Source: Pseudomonadota bacterium
GTDB taxonomy: Bacteria > Pseudomonadota > Gammaproteobacteria > Steroidobacterales > Woeseiaceae
Direction of reading: 5' to 3'
Length of the DNA stretch: 64,000 nt
NCBI GenBank assembly: GCA_027621915.1
Contig: JAQCAD010000007.1
Span: 33,323 to 97,322 of the forward strand
Positions 38,798 through 46,976 of this stretch are shown here, one piece after another. Position numbers and translations under genes: made by a program. The notes under the pieces were generated by a model that was given only the letters and a program-made list of their open reading frames with translations, was not told where the DNA came from and did not search any database. Position 1 is the first letter of the stretch, and each line of letters opens with the position of its first letter.

Positions 38798-39432
38798 CGC
38801 AGGAAGCCTTGACCTCATCAGGCTGGCCCAGCGCGTTGATACTTGCCGGCCTCGCCGCTGTTTGCACAGCAATGGTGGCGGTCACCCACAGCGCGACGGC
38901 GCCACGAATTGCCGCCAACGAACAAGCCTACCTGGAGGAAAGCCTCCAGCCGGTTCTGCAGGGTATCGACTACGACGGCAAGCTTTCGGAATCCACGATG
39001 ATAATTACGCTGCCGCACAAATTGCCGGGAAATGAGGACGTGCCCGTCTATCGCGTCTATGCCGGTGGCGAGCCTGTCGCGGCGTTATTTGTCGTGCGCG
39101 CGATGGATGGATTCTCCGGCCCCATTCGATTGCTGGTTGGCGTCGATTCGACCGGCGTGGTCACCGGCGTTCGCGTCCTCGAACATCGCGAAACTCCGGG
39201 ACTCGGCGACCTGATTGACAGCGCCAAATCTGACTGGATCCTGCAATTCAACGGAAAGTCACTTGTTTCGCCCGATGCACCGTTATGGGCAATCAAACGG
39301 GACGGCGGCGATTTTGATCAATTTACCGGCGCATCGATTACACCCAGGGCCGTCATCAATGCCATCAAAGAGACGCTCGCCTATTTCGGTGACAATCGAG
39401 AATACGTATTCGCAGAGGTTGATTCGAAATGA
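38794..39432 (+). CDS. rnfG: Rnf complex FMN subunit G
   Basis: 212 aa. One N-terminal helix (about 10-30), then the periplasmic FMN-binding domain. FTGASITPRAVINAIK carries the Thr that binds FMN by a phosphoester bond in homologues. The ETPGLGD stretch upstream is the other conserved site. Overlaps rnfD (ATGA) and rnfE (ATGA). Confidence 0.95.
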   Translation: MTQEALTSSGWPSALILAGLAAVCTAMVAVTHSATAPRIAANEQAYLEESLQPVLQGIDYDGKLSESTMIITLPHKLPGNEDVPVYRVYAGGEPVAALFVVRAMDGFSGPIRLLVGVDSTGVVTGVRVLEHRETPGLGDLIDSAKSDWILQFNGKSLVSPDAPLWAIKRDGGDFDQFTGASITPRAVINAIKETLAYFGDNREYVFAEVDSK

Positions 39433-40100
39433 CGGACGCCAAGGGTGTAATTGAAACATTTCGATCGGGCATCTGGGATGACAATCCCGGGCTGGTGCAA
39501 CTCCTTGGCCTTTGCCCTCTCCTCGCGGTTACGACAAGTTTCGTGAACGGCCTGGGACTCGGTCTGGCGACGTTGCTCGTTTTAACCTGTTCCAATGTGC
39601 TGATTTCCTCGACACGGCGTTTCATACGCGCAGAAATTCGCATACCGATGTACGTCCTGATCATTTCCAGCGTGGTCACCTGCATCGAAATGATATTCCT
39701 CGCGTGGTTCCCGGCACTGGGGCGTTCACTGGGAATTTTTATTCCATTGATTGTCACGAACTGCGCGATTGTCGCCAGAGCCGAAGTATTCGCGTCACGG
39801 AATACAGTCGGCAGGAGCTTCCTGGACGGCATCGCCATGGGATCCGGATTTGCGCTGCTGCTCGCGGCAATCGGCGCACTTCGCGAGTTGGTCGGCCACG
39901 GTTCCATCATGTCACGGATGGACATGTTGTTCGGCGGCGAACCGATGAACGGCTTGAAATTGTTAGATGATGGCTTCTTATTGGCGATTCTGCCGCCGGG
40001 CGCATTTATCAGTCTCGGCTTGTTCGTTGCCGCCAAGAACGCACTTGACCGCCACGGGCACCAGACGAATCGACCGATATCGTCGAATACTCTGCGCTAG
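39429..40100 (+). CDS. rnfE: Rnf complex subunit E
   Basis: 223 aa, paralogue of RnfA with six hydrophobic segments; signatures NPGLVQLLGLCPLLAVT and NCAIVARAEVFA (the Cys in LGLCP is the cluster ligand). Ends the rnf cluster; nth follows 13 bp downstream, as in E. coli. Confidence 0.95.
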   Translation: MTDAKGVIETFRSGIWDDNPGLVQLLGLCPLLAVTTSFVNGLGLGLATLLVLTCSNVLISSTRRFIRAEIRIPMYVLIISSVVTCIEMIFLAWFPALGRSLGIFIPLIVTNCAIVARAEVFASRNTVGRSFLDGIAMGSGFALLLAAIGALRELVGHGSIMSRMDMLFGGEPMNGLKLLDDGFLLAILPPGAFISLGLFVAAKNALDRHGHQTNRPISSNTLR

Positions 40101-40113
40101 ACGATTTTGACGA

Positions 40114-40758
40114 ATGAACCAAGACAAACGAACAACGATCTATGCGCGGCTACGCGAAAAAATTCCAAGTCCGACGACAGAGCTCACGTATGTCAATTCA
40201 TTCGAGCTGCTGATTGCCGTCATCCTCTCCGCTCAGGCGACTGATGTCAGTGTCAACAAAGCGACGGCCCTGCTCTATCCGGTCGCGAATACACCGCAGG
40301 GCATGCTCGATTTAGGTGTAAGCAAACTTAAAGGCTACATCAAGACGATCGGGTTATATAACGCCAAAGCCGAAAATATCATCAAGACCTGTCGATTGCT
40401 GATCGATAATTTCGGGGGCGACGTTCCGCGAACACGGGAGGAACTCGAGTCGCTCCCGGGTGTCGGTCGAAAAACTGCCAACGTAATACTGAATACTGCT
40501 TTCGGCGAGCCGACAATCGCGGTCGACACACATATTTTTCGCGTGTCCAACAGAACCGGGCTGGCCAAGGGCAATACGCCGCTTGAGGTGGAGAGAAGAT
40601 TGACGAAACTCACGCCGGATGAATTCAAAATGGATGCACATCACTGGCTAATCCTGCATGGTCGATATACGTGCAAAGCCAGACGTCCGGAGTGCCCGAC
40701 ATGCGTCATTCAGGATCTTTGCGAATATCGACATAAAACACCGGGAGCGGCCGCATGA
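40114..40758 (+). CDS. nth: Endonuclease III
   Basis: 214 aa bifunctional DNA glycosylase/AP lyase for oxidised pyrimidines. HhH motif LPGVGRKTANVIL contains the catalytic Lys, VDTHIFRVSNR the catalytic Asp, and the C-terminal C-x6-C-x2-C-x5-C (CKARRPECPTCVIQDLC) holds the 4Fe-4S cluster. It follows rnfE as in other gammaproteobacteria, and its stop overlaps the next ATG (ATGA). Confidence 0.97.
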   Translation: MNQDKRTTIYARLREKIPSPTTELTYVNSFELLIAVILSAQATDVSVNKATALLYPVANTPQGMLDLGVSKLKGYIKTIGLYNAKAENIIKTCRLLIDNFGGDVPRTREELESLPGVGRKTANVILNTAFGEPTIAVDTHIFRVSNRTGLAKGNTPLEVERRLTKLTPDEFKMDAHHWLILHGRYTCKARRPECPTCVIQDLCEYRHKTPGAAA

Positions 40759-41174
40759 TATTCGGCCAGGACAAACAGGAGCTCCGGCAGATGTACATAG
40801 ATGCCTGGCAAAAATCGCGCGCCGGCGAAATCCTCTCGCCGCTCGAGGCGCAGATCGCACAAGTCATCGCCGACCACCCTGAATACCACTCGATGCTGAC
40901 CAGCAGTATTCTCGAAGAAGAATTCACACCAGAACGCGGAGTAACGAACCCTTTTCTTCATATGGGATTGCATCTGGCGATCCGCGAGCAGATCGCTACG
41001 GATCGTCCCGCGGGGATCGCAGGCATTCTCAGCAGGCTCAGACACAAAACCGGGAATCCGCACACAGCCGAGCACCAGGCCCTGGACTGCCTGGCAGAGA
41101 CACTTTGGGAAGCACAGAGAGAAAACGTACTGCCTGACGAGAACGCATACCTCGAGCGCCTGCAAATGCTCTGA
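40755..41174 (+). CDS. DUF1841 protein
   Basis: 139 aa cytoplasmic protein matching DUF1841 by its N terminus (MIFGQDKQELRQMYIDAWQK), the IADHPEYH motif and the HLAIREQIATDRPAGI block. Function unknown. Translationally coupled to nth, a conserved arrangement in proteobacteria. Confidence 0.85.
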   Translation: MIFGQDKQELRQMYIDAWQKSRAGEILSPLEAQIAQVIADHPEYHSMLTSSILEEEFTPERGVTNPFLHMGLHLAIREQIATDRPAGIAGILSRLRHKTGNPHTAEHQALDCLAETLWEAQRENVLPDENAYLERLQML

Positions 41175-41263
41175 ACAAATTCAGGCATCACAGGTCTGTT
41201 ATCGCTGTAATAATCGCGTAGCCAGGTCGGTCAGTTACGTTGAATCCGGAGAATTTGGAACAA

Positions 41264-42121
41264 ATGATTGAGTCTTTGAACAGATTTCCGGTGACAGGTG
41301 CCGGCCTTGGCCTGCGACGCGGGCTGATGGATCAGCTCATGGCCGATCCACCAGGCGACGTCGATTTTATGGAAGTCGCACCGGAAAACTGGATCGGGGT
41401 CGGCGGCCGCCTGGGACGAAAATTCCGTTTTTTCACCGAGAGATATCCGATCCTGCTACACGGCCTGTCGCTCAGCATCGGCGCCCCATCCCCGCTCAAT
41501 GTCGAACTACTCCGCGATATCAAAAGGTTCATGACGACGCATGGAATCGAATTTTACTCGGAGCATTTGAGCTATTGCGGTGACAATGGACAGCTTTATG
41601 ACCTGATGCCGATCCCGTTCACCGAAGAGGCCGTCGACTATGTGGCCGGTCGAATTTGCCAGGCACAGGATATTCTCGGTCGGCGCATGGCGATCGAAAA
41701 CGTTTCTTACTACGCGCCGACCGACACATCGATGACCGAGGCGGACTTTTTGCTCGCGGTGCTGGAGGCGGCGGACTGCGATCTTCTCCTGGACGTCAAC
41801 AATATCGTGGTAAACAGCATCAATCACCAGTACGACCCGCTCGAATTCATGCTGAAAATGCCGATCGACCGCATTAAATATTTCCATCAGGCCGGTCACT
41901 ATGTCGAATCTCCGGACCTGCGCATCGATACACATGGTGCGGCGGTCGATCAACAGTCCTGGCGGCTCCTCGGCGATGCTTATTCGCACTTCGGCGCAAT
42001 ACCGACATTATTGGAAAGAGACTTTAATTTTCCGCCGATTGGCGAACTGCTGGATGAAGTACGGCGAATAAAATCCATGCAGAATTCCGCAACGTCGGCT
42101 GTGGAGTCTGCCCATGACTGA
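41264..42121 (+). CDS. bufB: DUF692 family enzyme (MbnB/BufB-like)
   Basis: 285 aa TIM-barrel enzyme. Members form oxazolone or thiooxazole groups in copper-binding peptides (methanobactins, bufferins) with a multinuclear iron centre. Visible metal-ligand-type residues: His in LLHGLS, Glu and His in YSEHLSY, Glu in MAIENVSYY, Asp and Asn in LLDVNNI, His in FHQAGHY, Asp and His in IDTHG, and Glu in LLERDFN. ATG 41264 is chosen over TTG 41240 because the extra eight residues are not family-like and GGAA lies just ahead. No DUF2282-type precursor lies upstream: the gap to DUF1841 is under 90 bp. Confidence 0.85.
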   Translation: MIESLNRFPVTGAGLGLRRGLMDQLMADPPGDVDFMEVAPENWIGVGGRLGRKFRFFTERYPILLHGLSLSIGAPSPLNVELLRDIKRFMTTHGIEFYSEHLSYCGDNGQLYDLMPIPFTEEAVDYVAGRICQAQDILGRRMAIENVSYYAPTDTSMTEADFLLAVLEAADCDLLLDVNNIVVNSINHQYDPLEFMLKMPIDRIKYFHQAGHYVESPDLRIDTHGAAVDQQSWRLLGDAYSHFGAIPTLLERDFNFPPIGELLDEVRRIKSMQNSATSAVESAHD

Positions 42122-42875
42122 GAAGCATGACTTTCGGGAAAAACAATATGCCTTCGCCCGCCACATTCGCGATCCGCAAAACCACCCCGCGCCAACGGGA
42201 ATCGAAGATCGCCGCATGGCCATCTACCGGGAGTTGTTTTTTAATAATCTTCGCAGTTTGCTGAGCCAGACATTTCCTGTCCTAACAAAACTGCATACAA
42301 AGGATAAGTGGAACACGCTGGTTCGTCAGTTCATGGTACTGCACGAGGCTCAAACGCCTTATTTCCTTCGTATTCCGCAGGAATTCCTGCAATTTCTGCA
42401 GAATGAGTACGAAATGCAGCCGGACGATTTTCCGTTTCTGCTCGAGCTTGCCCATTACGAATGGGCCGAGCTCGCGTTGTCCGTATCTGACGCAGTCAAT
42501 GACACAACGGGAATTGATCCCGACGGCAGCCTGCTCGATGGCATACCGGTCCACTCCGCCCTCGCCCTCACATTCACTTATCAGTTCCCGGTCCACAGGC
42601 TCTCTGCGGAATTCCTGCCTGGCGCACCCGGATTGCAACCGACCTGTTTAACCTTGTGTCGAAAGGAAGATGACAACGTCGTCTTCCTCGAGATGAACCC
42701 GGTGACTGCGCGTCTGCTGGAGATGATCAAGTCTAATGAGTCCCTGACCGGCCGCCAGCTGCTGGAACAGCTGGCGAAGGAAATGCATTACCCGGAACTC
42801 GACAAACTCATCCAGCACGGCCTGGAAGCGATGGAAGAGATGCGAAATACGGAAATTGTACTCGGAGTGAAATAA
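42114..42875 (+). CDS. bufC: DUF2063 putative DNA-binding domain protein (MbnC/BufC-like)
   Basis: 253 aa. The N terminus (KQYAFARHIRDPQNHPAP and GIEDRRMAIYRELFFNNLRSLL) is the DUF2063 signature. In methanobactin and bufferin systems the MbnC/BufC protein is the partner of the DUF692 enzyme and is needed for modification, despite the DNA-binding name. It overlaps bufB by 8 bp. Confidence 0.85.
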   Translation: MTEKHDFREKQYAFARHIRDPQNHPAPTGIEDRRMAIYRELFFNNLRSLLSQTFPVLTKLHTKDKWNTLVRQFMVLHEAQTPYFLRIPQEFLQFLQNEYEMQPDDFPFLLELAHYEWAELALSVSDAVNDTTGIDPDGSLLDGIPVHSALALTFTYQFPVHRLSAEFLPGAPGLQPTCLTLCRKEDDNVVFLEMNPVTARLLEMIKSNESLTGRQLLEQLAKEMHYPELDKLIQHGLEAMEEMRNTEIVLGVK

Positions 42876-42935
42876 AACCTGCCAAATACCGGTCTTTCTT
42901 GCGTACTCACAACGGAAATTACATCGGAGCGCAGG

Positions 42936-43526
42936 ATGAAGAATTTTCTCAACCGTTTGCAAGGCATGCTCAATGCGACCAGCACTGTCGACTTCCTGGG
43001 CCCGCTTGCGCTCAGGCTGTACCTGGTACCCGTCTTCTGGGTAGCCGGCACCAATAAACTGAATGGGATGGATAATGTAATCAATTGGTTCGGCAATCCG
43101 GACTGGGGTCTGGGGCTCCCTGCTCCTGCTTTAATGGCCTGGCTCGCGACCGGAACGGAAGTGCTGGGCGCGGTCGCATTGTTGCTTGGCCTGGGAACGC
43201 GATGGTTCGCGATACCGTTGATGATAACGATGCTCGTTGCGATCTTTAAGGTTCACATCGAGAACGGTTGGCAAGCCGTTGCTGATCCGATGAGTCCATT
43301 CGCGAACGAGAACGTCGCCGAGGCAGTTGTACGCCTGGACAAAGCGAAGTCGTTGCTAAGAGAGCATGGCAATTACGACTGGCTGACCGAGACCGGTAAC
43401 TTCGTCGTATCCAATAGTGGCATGGAATGGGCTGCTACGTATTTCGTCATATTGTTGGCGCTGTTCTTCTCCGGTGCCGGCCGGCTCAGTATCGACCACC
43501 TTATCGCGCAGCGTCAGGGAAAATAG
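42936..43526 (+). CDS. DoxX family membrane protein
   Basis: 196 aa with four hydrophobic segments and the DoxX motifs LRLYLVPVFWVAGTNKL and GTEVLGAVALLLGLGTRW. DoxX genes are regular partners of DUF692-DUF2063 operons, where they are thought to take part in redox or export steps. About 60 bp from bufC on the same strand. The segment around residues 110-150 (KAKSLLREHGNYDWL) is an insert relative to small DoxX proteins. Confidence 0.85.
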   Translation: MKNFLNRLQGMLNATSTVDFLGPLALRLYLVPVFWVAGTNKLNGMDNVINWFGNPDWGLGLPAPALMAWLATGTEVLGAVALLLGLGTRWFAIPLMITMLVAIFKVHIENGWQAVADPMSPFANENVAEAVVRLDKAKSLLREHGNYDWLTETGNFVVSNSGMEWAATYFVILLALFFSGAGRLSIDHLIAQRQGK

Positions 43527-43532
43527 CCAGGA

Positions 43533-43607
43533 AAAAAAGGGGTCGGATCCAATTATGCGGCTGTACCGCAGCCGCAATTCGGCATAATTGGATCCGACCC
43601 CTTTTTT
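43533..43607. repeat. Large perfect inverted repeat (REP/BIME-like, possible terminator)
   Basis: Two perfect 26-bp arms, 43533-43558 and 43582-43607, around a 23-nt centre. Each arm contains GGGGTCGGATCC next to an A or T run. The centre holds a second stem, GCGGCTG (43557-43563) with CAGCCGC (43569-43575), that competes with the outer arms. The T run at the 3' end would let it act as a factor-independent terminator for the buf/DoxX transcript. The GGGGTC-A/G-GATCC type end resembles repeats associated with REP-associated tyrosine transposases. No transposase is present nearby. Confidence 0.8.
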
Positions 43608-43621
43608 GTAGAGAGCCCTGC

Positions 43622-45121
43622 ATGAAAGATACCGTCATTAGCGCACTTGGCATCGTTCAGCTTCTGTCAGCAATCCTGGTATTCCTCATCGGACTGGGCG
43701 TCTTGACGGTCATCGTCATGTACGTCGTGGATGTTAATCAGACTACTCATGCGATTCGGCGCAACTTCCCGGTGATCGGGCGTTTTCGATATCTCTTTGA
43801 AAAACTCGGCGAGTATTTCCGCCAGTATTTCTTCGCTCAGGATCGCGAAGAAATGCCGTTCAATCGAGCACAGAGGTCCTGGGTTTACCGGGCAGCCAAG
43901 GGCGTCGACAATACTGTCGCATTTGGCTCAACGAAGGACTTGCGACCGGTTGGCACGATGATATTCGTCAATTGTCCTTACCCGGTTCTCAAGACAGACG
44001 TCGCGCCAACCGCCGCGATTGAAATCGGACCCTATTGCCGGCAACCTTATGTTACCGACGCTCTTTTCAATGTGTCCGCGATGAGTTTCGGCGCAATATC
44101 CAAACCGGCCGTCCTTGCACTTTCAAAAGGTTCAGCGAAAGCCGGTAACTGGATGAACACTGGCGAAGGCGGGCTCTCGCCGTACCACCTCGAAGGCGGC
44201 GCAGACATTGTCTTTCAGATCGGAACCGCCAAATACGGCGTACGTAATCCGGACGGATCCCTGAACGACGAAAAACTACGCGAAGTTACCGCACATCAAC
44301 AGGTGAAAATGGTTGAACTCAAACTCAGCCAGGGAGCAAAGCCCGGCAAAGGCGGTATTCTACCCGGAGGAAAAGTGACCGCGGAGATAGCCGCGATTCG
44401 CGGTATTGCTGTCGGAGAAGATTCCATCAGCCCGAACCGCCATCCGGAAATTGATTCGGCCGCGGAACTGCTCGACATGATCCACAGGATCCGGGAGGCC
44501 TGCGGCAAGCCGGTAGGATTCAAGGCAGTGATTGGCGCCTATGGCTGGCTCGATGAATTATTTGAACTCATTCTTGAGCGGGGGATTGAAAGCGCGCCCG
44601 ACTTCATCACAGTTGATAGCGGTGATGGCGGTACCGGTGCGGCTCCGATGAGTCTGATGGACAACGTTGGCCTGCCTATTCGCGAGAGCCTTCCACTGGT
44701 CGTTGACACGCTGAACCGCCACGGTTTGCGACAAAGAATTCGTGTTATCGCGAGCGGCAAGCTTGTGACGCCTGCCGAAGCGGCCCTGGCATTGTGTATC
44801 GGCGCCGACTTCATCAACTCAGCACGTGGATTCATGTTCGCGCTCGGCTGCATACAGGCCCTGCAATGCAACAAGAACACCTGCCCAACCGGAATAACAA
44901 CTCACGACAAACGGCTGCAGCGTGGTTTACACGTCGGCGACAAGGCAGAGCGCGTTTATCAATACTCGAAAAGCATGCACAAGGAAATTGGCATCATCGC
45001 GCATTCATGCGGTGTGCGAGAACCTCGACAACTGAAAAGGTTTCATTGCCGTATTGTCCAGGCTAACGGGCGATCGATCCCGCTGGACGAGCTGTATCCC
45101 GACGTACAATTGACGACGTAA
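43622..45121 (+). CDS. FMN-binding glutamate synthase-like protein (GltB central-domain type)
   Basis: 499 aa. An N-terminal hydrophobic helix (about 10-35) anchors the protein, then the FMN domain of the glutamate synthase family: SFGAISKPAVLAL, GEGGLSPYHLEGG, LSQGAKPGKGG, DSGDGGTGAAP, and C-I-Q-A-L-Q-C-N-K-N-T-C-P-T-G, which supplies the 3Fe-4S cysteines. There is no amidotransferase domain, so it cannot make glutamate from glutamine alone. The membrane anchor is a feature of a widespread uncharacterised subfamily. ATG 43622 is chosen; longer readings run into the inverted repeat. Confidence 0.85.
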   Translation: MKDTVISALGIVQLLSAILVFLIGLGVLTVIVMYVVDVNQTTHAIRRNFPVIGRFRYLFEKLGEYFRQYFFAQDREEMPFNRAQRSWVYRAAKGVDNTVAFGSTKDLRPVGTMIFVNCPYPVLKTDVAPTAAIEIGPYCRQPYVTDALFNVSAMSFGAISKPAVLALSKGSAKAGNWMNTGEGGLSPYHLEGGADIVFQIGTAKYGVRNPDGSLNDEKLREVTAHQQVKMVELKLSQGAKPGKGGILPGGKVTAEIAAIRGIAVGEDSISPNRHPEIDSAAELLDMIHRIREACGKPVGFKAVIGAYGWLDELFELILERGIESAPDFITVDSGDGGTGAAPMSLMDNVGLPIRESLPLVVDTLNRHGLRQRIRVIASGKLVTPAEAALALCIGADFINSARGFMFALGCIQALQCNKNTCPTGITTHDKRLQRGLHVGDKAERVYQYSKSMHKEIGIIAHSCGVREPRQLKRFHCRIVQANGRSIPLDELYPDVQLTT

Positions 45122-45140
45122 ATATCAATCCCGCTGGGGA

Positions 45141-46976
45141 CTATGCCTTTTTCCTGGGGATGTAAAGATCGGTTAGCGTCCCGTCGAACGCTTCAGCCGC
45201 AAATGCGATCGTCTCTGAGAGAGTCGGATGTGGATGAATGGTCAGGCTGATGTCGGTCGCGTCTGCGCCCATTTCAACCGCAAGCCCGACCTCGGCAATC
45301 AAATCACCGGCATTGGGGCCGACGATTCCGCCACCCAGCAGACGGCCTGACTCTTTGTCGAACAACAATTTAGTGAAACCCTCGTCGCGCCCAAGCGATA
45401 GTGCGCGACCACTGGCAGCCCACGGGAATGCCGCTTTTTCATAGTTAATACCGTTCTGTTTCGCCTCTGTTTCGGTCAAACCAACGTACGCGATCTCCGG
45501 GTCCGTATAGGCCACTGACGGAATCGATCGGGCGTCGAATGCGCTTTTTTCCCCTGCCGCTACCTCGGCAGCCACTTTGGCCTCGTGCGTTGCCTTGTGT
45601 GCCAGCATTGGCCCTCCGGCCAGATCGCCGATCGCAAAAATATGCTTTACGTTGGTTTGCATACGTTTGTCGACAGGGATGACACCGCGTTCGCCAACAA
45701 TTACACCAGCCTTTTGTGCGTTCAGCTTGTCACCGTTAGCGCGACGCCCAATTGAAATGAGGACCTTGTCGAATGTTTCGGCGAAATTGCCGTCTTTGCC
45801 TTCAAGTAGTACGTCAAGTCCGCCCGAGGTGGCCTGAATACCGGCCACTTTCGTCCCCAGCAAAATCTTCTCGTATCGTTTTTCGACAATCTTGCAAAAT
45901 GGCCGGACGAGATCCGGATCAGTTCCGGGCATCAGTGAATCGGTCAGCTCAACCACGACTACAGATGATCCAAGTGCACTGTAAATACACGCCATCTCCA
46001 GGCCGATGATCCCGCCTCCGACAACCAGCAGCCGTTTGGGTAACGGATCAAGTTCCAGCGCGCCGGTTGAATCGATAATGCGTGCATCCTTAGGCAATCC
46101 GGGAAGCATTGCTGGTTCCGAGCCCGCGGCGATAATGCACTTGTTGAATCCAATCGTGTCACCGTTGTCAAGCTCAAGCTGATTTGCCGATGAGAATGTC
46201 GCTGTGCCATGTACCACTTTTACCTTGCGTTGTTGTGCAAGCTGGGCCAGGCCGCCGGTGAGACGACTGACAACTTTATCTTTCCAACCGCGCAATGCCA
46301 GAGCGTCAATTTTAGGCGCCGCGAATGTGACGCCATGTTCAGCCATCGCCGCCGCTTCATCGATAACCTTCGCCGCGTGGAGAAGCGCCTTCGATGGAAT
46401 ACAGCCTACATTCAGGCAAACACCACCGAGCACCGGCGAGCGTTCGACCAGGATGACGTCCAGACCAAGATCTGCGGCACGAAATGCAGCGGTATAGCCT
46501 CCGGGGCCGGCACCAATCACTACCAGCTCTGCGAAATGCGTGGTCTCCGGCAATGGATCCCCGGTGGACGTGCCAGGCGCAGCGATAGTTGCCGGCGCTT
46601 TGGCCGATTGAATTGCGGGCAGCGGCGCCGTTTCTCCGGACCCGTCTGCTGCACTTGCTGCAGCTTCCGCAGACACCAGTATTGCCGCCTGCTCTTCTGG
46701 TCCGATGATGACCGTCTTTTCAATCGATTCTTCAGCGGTCGCTTCTATGATCGCGACGACATCGCCCGAATTGAGCTTGTCGCCAACCGCGACGTTGACC
46801 GACAGAACGGTGCCTGCGTGTGATGCAGGTATATCCATCGTCGCCTTGTCTGTCTCCAGGGTAACCAGAGACGCCTCAACGTCAACGTGGTCACCTGCGG
46901 CAACCAGTATTTCAATTACCTCCACATCCGAAAAATCGCCAAGATCCGGAACGACGAGTTTGACCTCTCTACCCAT
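45141..46976 (-). CDS. lpd: Dihydrolipoyl dehydrogenase with N-terminal lipoyl domain (E3)
   Basis: 611 aa. Lipoyl domain at residues 1-85 with lipoylated Lys44 in ETDKATMD, an Ala/Pro linker to about 145, then the E3 domain: FAD loop VIGAGPGGYTAA, redox disulphide Cys187 and Cys192 in GGVCLNVGC, and the C-terminal HPHPTLSE His-Glu pair. Oxidises dihydrolipoamide of pyruvate dehydrogenase and reduces NAD+. The start overlaps the aceF stop by 1 nt (TGATG). Confidence 0.95.
   Translation of the reverse strand: MGREVKLVVPDLGDFSDVEVIEILVAAGDHVDVEASLVTLETDKATMDIPASHAGTVLSVNVAVGDKLNSGDVVAIIEATAEESIEKTVIIGPEEQAAILVSAEAAASAADGSGETAPLPAIQSAKAPATIAAPGTSTGDPLPETTHFAELVVIGAGPGGYTAAFRAADLGLDVILVERSPVLGGVCLNVGCIPSKALLHAAKVIDEAAAMAEHGVTFAAPKIDALALRGWKDKVVSRLTGGLAQLAQQRKVKVVHGTATFSSANQLELDNGDTIGFNKCIIAAGSEPAMLPGLPKDARIIDSTGALELDPLPKRLLVVGGGIIGLEMACIYSALGSSVVVVELTDSLMPGTDPDLVRPFCKIVEKRYEKILLGTKVAGIQATSGGLDVLLEGKDGNFAETFDKVLISIGRRANGDKLNAQKAGVIVGERGVIPVDKRMQTNVKHIFAIGDLAGGPMLAHKATHEAKVAAEVAAGEKSAFDARSIPSVAYTDPEIAYVGLTETEAKQNGINYEKAAFPWAASGRALSLGRDEGFTKLLFDKESGRLLGGGIVGPNAGDLIAEVGLAVEMGADATDISLTIHPHPTLSETIAFAAEAFDGTLTDLYIPRKKA

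Noticed and set aside
43427..43621. N-terminal extension of the GltB-like frame through the inverted repeat, with several Cys codons
   Set aside because: It overlaps the end of DoxX and the palindrome. The Cys codons raised the idea of a bufferin precursor, but there is no signal peptide or repeated Cys motif.
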